In this document: positions 22,820 through 32,800 of the stretch, one piece after another
How positions within the stretch are numbered: the stretch's first letter is position 1
How the letters are laid out: each line of letters opens with the position of its first letter
From: Colias croceus
Taxonomy: Eukaryota > Arthropoda > Insecta > Lepidoptera > Pieridae
Assembly (NCBI RefSeq): GCF_905220415.1
Contig: NC_059537.1
Span: 2,779,989-2,843,988, forward strand
Direction of reading: 5' to 3'
Length of the DNA: 64,000 nt
Position numbers and translations under genes: made by a program
Notes under the pieces: generated by a model
What the model saw: the letters and a program-made list of their open reading frames with translations, nothing else
The model's database searches: none
What the model was told of the DNA's origin: nothing

Positions 22820-22830
22820 TACATCATTTA

Positions 22831-23511
22831 GGGCCGATTTTTCAATGCTTGGATAAAACTTATTCGTCGAATAATATATAAAACTACCATTTTAAAAACG
22901 TAGATATTCTATAGTAGAGCCATTTTAATAGGCAACATTTGACAGTTCAACAAAATTCAACAACGTAACCTAGTAACGACGACATAGAATAACATGATAT
23001 TTCGTTTTGTTAGAACTGCACATTTGCTTAACTTTTTTAAATTATGATTACATATTTATAATAATAATAACCAATACAAGTAATTTTAAGATTTCATTTT
23101 ACTGATAAACCATTCTAAACATAATAAACAATTTCTGAATTGAAGAACTGACGTCGCTACAATTTTGTGTCAATAAACCTTTTTTCTTTTTAAATACCGA
23201 GATGTTACTCTAAAAATCGAAATCTGCGACATCTAGAATCGAATGCATTGATTACTTGTGAATAAAAATCATCATAAATTAATAAATTCGATTGACAAAT
23301 GTTTCAAATCCGTATCGATTAATTCACTTTAATCGATGTTTTTATACAAGTTACATCTCTTCGAAGATAAAATTTATAGACGTCAAATGTTGCCTATTAA
23401 ATTGGCTCGACTATAATTGCCCGTATTTGACAGTTTACGTGACATTTTAATATTATCGTGTAATATTTTATTGGACGGATAAGTTTTATCCAAGCATTGA
23501 AAAATCGGCTC
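22831..23511. mobile_element. PIF/Harbinger-like MITE interrupted by a nested MITE
   Basis: The ends gggccgatttttcaatgc and gcattgaaaaatcggctc match the 175-bp element at 16182-16356. TTA flanks both sides (22828-22830 and 23512-23514), again a TWA duplication. Removing the nested 502-bp insertion and its 2-bp duplication leaves 177 bp, close to the 175 bp of the other copy. It starts only 11 bp after the TA foldback at 22256-22819. Confidence 0.88.
22912..23413. mobile_element. 502-bp TA-flanked MITE nested in the Harbinger-like MITE
   Basis: Inverted ends tagtagagccattttaata and its near-complement 'ttaaattggctcgacta' continue through 'ggcaacatttgac' / 'gtcaaatgttgcc' (about 35 bp). It is flanked by TA at 22910-22911 and 23414-23415. 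The empty site is visible in the copy at 16182-16356 ('attcTAataacctg'), confirming insertion at a TA. No coding capacity. Confidence 0.87.
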
Positions 23512-23597
23512 TTAGAGTCATATACAATTATACAGTGCCGCTTTTTACCAACACCTTGGCGACGTTTGAGATTCAAAGGCGGCTCGAATATTATGCA

Positions 23598-23823
23598 CTA
23601 GCTTCCCGCCCGCGGCTTCGCCCTCGTTTTCAAAGAAAAACCCGCATAGTTCCCGTTCCCGTGGGATTTTCCAGATAAAACCTATCTTATGTGTTTTTTA
23701 AGTTGCACTCTATATGTGTGCTAAATTTCATTGTAATCGGTTCAGTAGATAGTATTTGCGTGAAAGAGTAACAAACACACACACATATCCTCACAAACTT
23801 TCGCATTTATAATATTAGTAGGA
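23598..23823 (-). mobile_element. Helitron-like element, Lep1 type
   Basis: On the minus strand it starts TCCTACTAATATTATAAATGCG and ends 'cgagggcgaagccgcgggcggga' with CTAG next to T. It contains a (tgtg)n tract near 23772. It resembles the 'gcgaaagtaactctg' subfamily but has a distinct middle. Confidence 0.78.
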
Positions 23824-24869
23824 AGGATAGAATTTTACGAAATATGCTGTTGAAGGAAAGGATCACGTTTCTTATATGTTTGTAGTTTGTGGTTTATAGT
23901 TGGGTTAGCACGTGTATATGGCATGACGTGTGCATTGCCCGTCCTTATCATTTAGCTTTATGCTTTTAATTTGATTTTGATTCTCTTTTTAACCTATCAA
24001 ATTGCGGTCAGTAACTTTTGAAATAGTTTAAAATTTTGTAATAATTATAACTTTATTTTTTTTATATCGAATTTAGTTTTCTACTAGTTTAATATCTTCA
24101 GATATGAATAGCTTTTTATTAACTACTGCAAAACTGTTAAGTCCGAAGGTTTAGTTAAGACAGTATATTCTGTCAGTTAATAAAAATAATTCTACAGAAA
24201 ACCGAATAAAGCACATACATAAAATGTTGAGCACTATCGAAACTGTATTTTGTCGGTTTATCTCGTAATTTCCGCTCAAACCCAATATTTTATACCCATC
24301 GTTTCTCGTAAGCGCTTGTTTAAATGTATTTCGGGAATTGATTTTTACTGGTTTAACTGATTACGAAAAGGAGGAAGTTCGATGTTCGTCTGTATATATA
24401 TTTTTTTATGTAGGTTCGACGTGAAAATTCGGAACTAGGGGTTTGCAACGGTGTTATTATAACTTATGATAATTAATGACGTTTTAGTTGTAGTATCTAT
24501 AGATTGTAATGATATTTGGTAGTTCATCTCTATACCTACCTAAGGTATAGAGATGAACGTTGCGAAAAAACGTGAGGTACTTCTGTTTGACAAACTAAAC
24601 GAAGCTAGTGAAATACATATAAGGAATGGCCTATGAAGATATATTATATGGGTGAAATAAAGTCGCGCGATTTCTGAAATTCTCGCAAGCGTAGCACAAG
24701 GCGACGCTATTTCTCAATACTTCACTGTATCTTCAGAGTTAGGTCGTAACCTACTGGATATGTCAATACTTGCGCATTTGATATTCAAAACCCCGCCATA
24801 ATCCAACGATTGACGCAAGACCATGCAAATCAGTGTTCTATATGGATGATGTAGTTGCGACCCCGCGAC
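23824..24869. other. AT-rich spacer with a 15-bp perfect hairpin
   Basis: No gene is recognised. The hairpin gttcatctctatacc / ggtatagagatgaac with a 7-nt loop (24522-24558) is the only structure seen. Confidence 0.4.
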
Positions 24870-25130
24870 TTATTTCGCGTTGCTGTGCCTCGCAGTTTTA
24901 CCTGCATTGCTCCGGTCCTATTGGTCTTAGCTTGATGATATGCAGCCTATAGCCTCCCTTGCCAGACGGGCTATCTGACATTGAAAGAATTTTTAAAATT
25001 GAATATACCTTCTTCGCTAAATGGTCTATATAACATTGAAAAAATTTTTCAAAATTAGACAGGTAGTTCCTCCTTACATAAGCACGTTCAATCAATCAAT
25101 CAAACAAACTCTTATAATGTAAGTAGGTAT
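24870..25130 (-). mobile_element. Degenerate Helitron-like copy
   Basis: It resembles the 'ctgctccgcgcggtttcac' subfamily: 'ctcgcagttttacctgcattgctccggtcctattggtc', 'gatgatatgcagcctatagcct', 'gtagttcctcc', '(aatc)n caaacaaactctt' and 'aatgtaagtaggtatggata'. It has accumulated internal duplications ('gctatctgacattgaaagaattttt' and 'tctatataacattgaaaaaattttt'). Boundaries are approximate. Confidence 0.6.
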
Positions 25131-25343
25131 GGATATAGCTTTCCTAATTCATCTTATTTCAGTCAGCAAATTAGATATATTATTCCGATATGAAAAATAC
25201 AGCGTTTCTATTGAAATTTTTAACGGGATTAGCAGTAAAAGCTTTCGTGATTTCGCAAAATCAAATTGGTTACATATTGAGGATCGGAGATAAGTGCATA
25301 AAACGAAACGCAAAAATACGTCGGTGTGAACCTTTATGCGTTA

Positions 25344-25533
25344 CTAGCTGCTCCGCGCGGTTTCACTCCCGTGGCTCCACTCCTGTTGCCCGTAGCGTGA
25401 TGAAATATAGCCTATAACCTTCCTCGATAAATATAACACTGAAAGAATTTTTCAAATCGGACCAGTAATTCCCGAGATTAGTGCGTTCAAACAAACAAAC
25501 TCTTCAGCTTTATAATACATATTAGTATGTATA
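25344..25533 (-). mobile_element. Helitron-like element ('ctgctccgcgcggtttcac' subfamily)
   Basis: CTAG at 25344-25347 is followed by the GC-rich end, 'ggctccactcctgttgcccgtagcgtgatga' and 'cgttcaaacaaacaaactcttcagctttataata'. Its 5' end is slightly rearranged. Confidence 0.75.
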
Positions 25534-25628
25534 GTATGTATAAAATAAGTTTTTTATCGCATAAAGGTTAACGCTACAGAGTATTTACTATTTTCATGTT
25601 TATTGAAGAGTTACTTCAAATGTTTTTA

Positions 25629-25815
25629 GTTCAGGATACATCGCCCATTTTTGCAAGTGACTACTATCAAGCTAATTTTCCGTTTGTAGCTTTATTTTGA
25701 TGAGACGCCCAATAATTTCGTGTACGAAAGTCTCGATTGTGGTAGCTAACAGAGATAACAACGGAAAATCAGCTTGATAGTAGTCACTTGCAAAAATGGG
25801 CGATGTATCCTGAAC
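25629..25815. mobile_element. TA-flanked foldback MITE, copy 2 (187 bp, internal deletion)
   Basis: The ends match 22256-22819, with TA at 25627-25628 and 25816-25817. The middle is lost: the left arm runs to 'agagataacaa' and then jumps to 'cggaaaatcagcttgatag' of the right arm. Confidence 0.88.
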
Positions 25816-26155
25816 TATTTCTGTATCTTATAGCAAAAGAAACATCTTTGGTAATGTTCAAATCGGAGATTCTCATTGGTTATTGCTTGAAGCTAAACAG
25901 TAATTGTACCGATAAATAATCAATTATTTTGCAAAGAAAATAGTACCTATCAGCGTATTTGATTTAATTAAAAAGATAAAAGAATTACTGAGATAAATTA
26001 AAGCGTTCATTTTAGCGTTAAAATTGTAAAAGCCTCGTTTATTTGTAAACAATGAATTGTCAACTAATTAAGATTTTATCGAGAGCCGATTATTTACGTT
26101 GAAATGTTTTGATTATTAACACTCTACCTTTATTTTTCTGAACTTTTATGAGATA

Positions 26156-26571
26156 CTAGCGGTCCGCCCCGGCTTCGCCCGTGGCGGACCCGGGTTTCAC
26201 GTTTTCTCTACATAATTCACGTTTTCTCTACATAAGAACCATCCTCGAACTTCAAGGAATATTATAAAAAAAAGACGGGTTGCACTCCGGGAGTGCCGGC
26301 AGAAGTGAAAACTTGATTATTAACGTTCAGCATGTTTGATATTTTGGAATGGTATCCGTCTTACGCATGGAATATAAGGGCTGAAAAAAAAAACATCCGT
26401 CTTACGCTTTTTCGATCAGGCCACGTGTCCTGAAGCGAGTTTAAGATTTTATACCCAACGCCGCTAAAGAAGTTTTCACTTCAAAATAATTAACGAAATC
26501 GGTTAAGCCGTTCTCAAGTTATGCGCTTACCAACACATTTTGGGATTCATTTTTATATTAAAGAAGATAGA
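26156..26571 (-). mobile_element. Helitron-like element with an internal insertion
   Basis: The outer parts match 10713-10881 (CTAG end 26156-26159; 'cataagaaccatcctcg'; 'ggttaagccgttctcaagttatg'; 'tttttatatta'). The sequence between about 26275 and 26490 is foreign: it starts 'gacgggttgcactccgggag' and ends 'aagaagttttcacttcaaa'. A short 'acgttttctctacataa' block is also duplicated near 26200-26235. Confidence 0.7.
26275..26490. repeat. Insertion inside the Helitron-like copy, foldback-type ends
   Basis: It contains 'gaagtgaaaacttgattatt' near the left and 'gaagttttcacttcaaaataatt' near the right, an inverted pair, plus 'ggttgcactccgggagtgccggc'. The family is not named with certainty; the exact borders are unclear because the target is A-rich. 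Confidence 0.5.
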
Positions 26572-26959
26572 TTTATTTATTTTCAAAATGGAATTTTAAT
26601 TGTGAGTGCATGAAAATGAAAACACTTGCTCACATAACTTATTACGAATAACATCATATTATTTTCAAATTATTTCCTTTGAATAAATGATTTAAACATG
26701 TCGCTTGGCAGTTACGGAATTTAAAGTTATCCTTGATCATTTATTTTTTATTCTTGTTCGCGTGCATGTATTGTCCGAACCTTAAGTCATTAATAAATGA
26801 CCCCTTAAAATTATTTTGTGTGTAGAATATTCAGTGTACTCCATTTAATCCTACCATTTGATGTAATTTCGTGGACATTTTCGTAAAATCATTGTACTAG
26901 ATTGACTAACCAAAGCAGGAAACTTATTTTCATGAATTAAACTGAATGAATATTATATT

Positions 26960-27724
26960 GCACGCCTCATAAGCGAAGCGTTGAGGAGGGTACTACTGTC
27001 ACTTCGCGCAAAACATCTGATTTTTCAAACTTAAAATGTCTTTATGTATCGTATATATTGCACTTGTAAGATAATACATACACACACATATTAAGAAAAA
27101 ACACTATTTTTAACATTCATGATATTTTTGATATCATTTTTGTTATTTAAACTAGTTAAAAAACAGTTTAAAAAAGTTCTGTCTTGGACGTCCGTGTGTC
27201 TGTATGTGCGGAGAATTTTCTTGTTAACACGATAGCGACCGAAATACTTTACTAATCGAGTCTTTTTTTTTCTCTTACGCTTGAGTATGCTCAGGAATAG
27301 AACCCTTTCATTTTTCAGGGTCTGATTCGATGTGGTTTAATTGTTATTAAATAAACAAAAAAAAAATATCGACTGTTCTCCATAATTTTAGTATATCTAT
27401 TATCTATATATATATATTCTTTATTTTATTTTATTTTTTTATATTTATAGTGTACTCAAAATTCACCATTATAAACTCGATACTTTATACTATAAGCCAA
27501 GGTTTAAAAAAATAAGTTGGTAGTCAGTCCCTTAAACCTGCGCAGTTTCACATCTAGGTGGGGCCACAAGAAAAATAGCTTAATTATTACGGTACCGCTT
27601 TCTTTACTTTTCCAACTGTTTTATTTTATTTCTTTTTTATATTTATAGTGTACTCTTTATTAATAATCAATTTTATTGTAAAGGATGAGATTATGAGGCG
27701 TGCACTTTTGGATTTTCCAAACTA
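26960..27724. mobile_element. Unclassified ~760-bp repeat with 13-bp inverted ends, copy 1
   Basis: It begins gcacgcctcataagcgaagc and ends ttatgaggcgtgc followed by 'acttttggattttccaaactattt', which is shared with copy 2 (48914-49626) although outer flanks differ. The 13-bp GCACGCCTCATAA is exactly inverted near both ends. No coding capacity. Because the shared sequence continues about 24 bp beyond the right inverted repeat, this is not a simple TIR element. T-tract lengths and a few bases differ between copies. Confidence 0.75.
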
Positions 27725-27737
27725 TTTTATATCTACA

Positions 27738-27924
27738 CTAGTGGTCCGCCCCGGCTTCGCCCGTGGTACATATTTCGCAATAAAAGGTAGCCTATGTCCT
27801 TTCTCGGGTATCAAAATATCTCCATACCAAATTTCATGCAAATTGGTTCAATAGTTTAGGCGTGATTGAGTAACAGACAGACAGACAAACAGAGTTACTT
27901 TCGCATTTATAATATTAGTATGGA
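27738..27924 (-). mobile_element. Helitron-like element ('gcgaaagtaactctg' subfamily)
   Basis: On the minus strand it starts A|TCCATACTAATATTATAAATGCG and ends 'gggcgaagccggggcggaccac' with CTAG next to T. It lies directly beside the preceding repeat. Confidence 0.78.
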
Positions 27925-28361
27925 TTTGAATATCTATTTGTGGTGATAATGTCACTGTCATACCAAGCATATCTCCTTGTTTTTGCTGACGTTATTTTGT
28001 AAACATAAAAAATGTCTCGATTGGAAATTTTGTATAGATAGGTAAAAAACAAATTAACTTGCATACAAATGAAGCAAAAAATATAACTCACTAAACTCTT
28101 AACAGATAACATGGAGTGTCCCAAAAATACCTATACTTAGTCCGAAATAGCAGCAGAAATTAATTTGCTTCATTGATTCGAGTGGATATTACTTACACGC
28201 ACCGCCTCACCGCAAAATGTTTTTTTTTTTTCAATTTTTGAAGATCATTTAAGCACTTAAAAATGTGATTGAATTATTGTGATTGTAGGTATGTAAATCT
28301 TTACAGAAATTAACGCTATGTACAGTTTCTAGTACATATATGGTAATTGTTGAATGTTATA

Positions 28362-28645
28362 CAGGCTGTCTCAAAAGAAAGTTTATATTTTGTGGATGAA
28401 TAAAAAAAAAGTAAGCGGTGTATTGAAAAAATGTTTATTAATTATTAAAGTGCATAATATACTGTAATTTTACTGTTCGATTAAATGAGTGCCGTGAACG
28501 CAATGGACTGCATTTGGACGATATTATTTTTAAGAAATAAATTCCCATATTATGCACTTTAATAATTAATAAACATTTTTTCAATACACCGCTTACTTTT
28601 TTTTTATTCATCCACAAAATATAAACTTTCTTTTGAGACACCCTG
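28362..28645. mobile_element. Mariner-type foldback MITE (284 bp) with TA duplication
   Basis: The inverted arms are about 99 bp and differ by roughly one base: caggctgtctcaaaagaaag at the left, and its counterpart ending 'ctttcttttgagacaccctg' at the right. TA flanks both sides (28360-28361 and 28646-28647). Ends of the 'TACAGGGTGTC' type are common in mariner-like MITEs. The 74-codon frame at 28438-28662 is only the arm read through. Confidence 0.9.
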
Positions 28646-28649
28646 TATA

Positions 28650-29849
28650 TTTCCATCTGCATGATATCGCTTAAGTAATATCCGTTGTTATGTTATGAAA
28701 TATGTTTTTGTTGTGTGCTTGTTTATAATTACAATGAAAGTTTTGATTGCCATATGCCATTGCCGTAGGTTTAAACACATCACCTAGATACATATATTTT
28801 TACTGCCACATGAAGTATAAGGTCTGATTTAAACGTATTTTTGATTATGTCAATGAGACTTTAAATTAACACGAAGAGAGCAGCAGTTATCTAGTTAATA
28901 AATGATAACAAAAACCCAATCGATTGAAACAAGCATAAAAATCAGCACAATATGGTAACGATATTGCAAGTTCAATGGCCGGAATGAAATGGGTCACGAT
29001 TAAGCGCTTGGCTGTTTAAGAGGAATCCATAAAGATATTTGGGAGTAAAGATATTCCGTGGAGGTTGTGAACGTGGTATTTTCTGATTAGAGGAAGGAGA
29101 GGATTAAATATAGCACATGATTATAGTTTACCTATACTTGTATTGAAAAAGAGCGTGTGTGCCGAACTCACGTGTCAGAAGTTAAACTTTGGCAAGAATC
29201 AAAGACACAAATCGTTTACTTCAAAAATACTTTGTCTTAGTCAATTATTTACTTTCCTTTGTTATGATTTTTGGCAATTTCACATTAAAGTTGACGGTTA
29301 TCATCGAAAATAAGTTAAATTTGTCTAAATACATTGTATAGTTTTTTTTTTATCTTCCAAAGTAAGCAATATAACCATGCTTCCTAATCATCGTGATTTG
29401 CCTATGTCCTACGTTTTTCATTTCTATTCATTATAACATTCATCATCAGATCAAAATAATGTCCTACGTCTACTATACCTTTATATTAATGATTACATAA
29501 CAAGCTTTCGTAACAAGTAATTGTTGATCCCTCCATTGTATGTAAAGCTCATACAAGCAAAGTTCAAGTTGTAATTGTTTACTTGCTTATCAAAACTTGA
29601 TGAAACTAGAACAATATACTATAAATTATTACTTACATGTGCGAACCGCTGCTGGTCAAGGCGGTAGTTTGAATTTTCAAACAAAATTTGGAAGTCTTGT
29701 GTAACAATTGTTAGGCTTTCAGGCCTAATATTTAAATCATTAGTTGAAATTTCGTATTGACTTAGGTAGTTGAAGAATCTTATTTCAAATATGTTTGTTT
29801 GAGAAATTAACTTAAAAGTTAGGAAAATACGGAATTATCAGTATCAGGG
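28650..29849. other. AT-rich spacer; fragment of the 'gaagtttcac' repeat
   Basis: No gene is recognised. The stretch 29148-29240 ('aaaaagagcgtgtgtgccgaactcacgtgtcagaag') resembles the end of the copy at 55362-55522, in the same orientation. The rest is unassigned. Confidence 0.4.
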
Positions 29850-32800
29850 TTTTTTTTTTTTTTTTTTTTTTTTTTATGCAATAGGAGGCAACAGAGCAGA
29901 CGCGTCACCTGGTGGTAAGTGCTCCACGTCGCCCATATGTACCCACAGTGCCAGAGACATTGTGAGTATGTTGCCGGCCTTTCAGGTAGGAATATGCTCT
30001 TTTCTTGAAGGTCCCCAGTTCATAGCCGTTTGGAAAAGCCGCATGAGGGAGTTTGTTCCAGATGTCTGTAGTGCGCGGGAAGAAAGACCTTTTAAAGCGC
30101 ACAGTTGTAGATTGCCAACAGTCAAGGTGGTGAGGGTGGTATTGTTGACGATGTCGTGCTGTACGGTGGTGGAACTCGGCGGCGGGTAATGTTCCAAACA
30201 ACTCTTCAGAGCACTCCCCATAGTAAATGCGATAGAGAACGCATAAGGAAGCGACATCTCTTCGCAATGCCAAAGTATCGAGCCGATCGGTGAGACTTGG
30301 CTCGTTAACAAGTCGTACAGCTCTCCTTTGAATGCGGTCAAATGGAAGGAGGTATTGTTGGGGTGCCCCGGCCCAGATGTGGGAGCAGTATTCCATGTGC
30401 GGCCTAACTTGCGCCTTATATAGCTTGAGGCGATGGTGCGACGTGAAATACTGCCCCGCTCTACAGAGCACACCGAGTTTTTGTGAAGCCAACTTGGCTT
30501 TTCCTTCCAAGTGACAAGAAAACTGTACGTTACTCGAGATTTCGAGACCAAGGATTCCGATACTGGCTGCGGCTGAGAGAGGAGTACCCTGAAAAGTAGG
30601 AGCTATGACGAAGGGGAGCTTTTTAGCGGTAAAGGCGCATACCTGTGTCTTTTTGGGGTTAAATTGGACTAGGTTTAGTCGGCCCCATTCTGAAACCTCT
30701 TGTAAAGAAGTTTCAATCTCAGACACAAGGTTGTTCCGGCACTCAATGACGCGCTCCTGAGAAATATTGCTGCGGCCGGTATATACGGCATCACCAGTAC
30801 TGTCATCTGCATAGCAATGAATGCTGCCGTTGAGCAGCATATCATTGATATGCAGAAGGAACAGAGTGGGAGACAAGACACAGCCTTGTGGGACACCAGC
30901 ATTCACAAGCTTAGGATCAGAGCAGGAACCGTCGACTACGACACTCATGCTACGCTCTGTGAGGAAACTGGCGACCCACTGGCAGAGTTTCTCAGGAAGC
31001 CCATAGGAAGGAAGCTTTGCAAGAAGCGCTTTGTGCCAAACCCGGTCAAAGGCTTTCGCTATGTCCAAGCTGACTGCTAAGCCTTCACCCTTGCTCTCGA
31101 TCGCCGTTGCCCATCGATGAGTTAAATATACAAGAAGATCACCAGCTGAGCGACCGCGACGGAAACCGTACTGTCGGTCAATGATCAGCTGGTGTTCCTC
31201 TAGATAATTCAACAGCTGGCGATTGATAACGGTTTCCATTATCTTGGAGAGCAAGGAGGTGATGGCTATGGGTCGATAATTGGACGGATCCGAGCGATCG
31301 CCCTTTTTCGGGATTGGGTGCACTAATGCTTTCTTCCATGAATTCGGGAAAACGCATGTGGAGTAGGAGTGCCGGAAAAGGCGCACGAGGACCGGTGCCA
31401 ACTCTGGTGCACACATCTTCAGCACAATTGGAGGAATACCGTCGGGGCCACTCGACTTGTGGACATCTAGAGCGAACAGTGCCTTACGCACAGCACTCTG
31501 GGTAAATCGGATGTCCGGCATAGAGCCCTCAACCCGTGGGATGATAGGTGGTGAGTTCCCCATGTCATCTAAAGTCGAGTTTGCGGCAAAGAGGGAGCTA
31601 AGGAGATCAGCTTTCTCTTTTGCCGTGTGGGCCAACTGGTCATTCTCCATGCGCAGAGATGGTAGGGACGGCTGACAGAAGTTCCCTTGCACAGCTTTGG
31701 CGAGTGCCCAAAAGGCTCGTGTTCCCGAAGGAAGTCGGGCAAGTTTCTCACCAAGCTTAGCAATATGCTCTGACTTTGCTTTTGCTATTGCTCTTTTGAA
31801 AGACCTGGAGGCCGAGTTTAGTTCTCTCTTGAGTGTACAGGCGTTTGGATCACTAGACACGAGCGCATTAGCCCAGGCCTGGTAACAGTCTTGTTTTCGG
31901 CGCGACGCCGTTTTACAAGAGCCACCAAACCAAGGCTGGGACTTGCCACCGACGGGCACAACAGAGTTTGGAATAAAAAGCTCCATCCCCTGAAGTATCA
32001 CATCAGCAACAGAGTCGGCACAAGTGCTAGGATCATCTGCCGAGAAGCAAACACGGCCCCAGGGATAGGATGAAAAGAATGTACGCATCCCATCCCAGTC
32101 TGCTGACTTGTAGTGCCAAACGCGACGGCGGCCATTACAATGAGGTCGTGGATATCGCAGGATTGGCACCACACTCCGTATTAGGCAGTGGTCGGATGAA
32201 CCTAAAGGAGCATCAACATTGACCTGATAGCCATCCGGATGAGAAGTCAGCAGAAGGTCCAACATTGAAGGCGTATGATCCTCTACATCTGGAATTCGCG
32301 TGGGCGATGCTACCAGTTGAGTGAGACCATATGCAAGAGCAAAGTCATGGACAGATTTACCCGCATGATCAGTGGTACGAGACTGGAGCCATTCAACATG
32401 ATGAGCGTTGAAATCACCAAGGACCACAATTTCGGCGGAAGGAATCTGTAGGAGCATGGTATCAGCAGCGGATTGTATATGTTCAAAGAGTCGGTCGGTT
32501 TCATCATTACCGCTGTGGGATCTGTAGAGGCACGCATAGACGCGGGGGTGGTCATCGCAATCTACGCGTAACCAAAGGATGGATAGATCCCTACCTTCAA
32601 GATAACCGAGGCGTCGAAAGCAGATATCGTTCCGGATGAATGCGCAAACACCAGCGCGGGGTATAAAGTTGTGCTCCAGATTGTATCCTGGGTAATTGAG
32701 ATATGATGTATTAGAAGGGGAAGATATCTGCGTTTCGGTTAAAAAGAGCAAGGCCGGCTTGGCCGTCTCAAGATGGTAATGGACGGCGTTGATGTTAGAG

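Noticed and set aside
29982..30551. 189-codon minus-strand frame inside the non-LTR element
   Set aside because: It is an out-of-frame shadow of the RT ORF in another frame.
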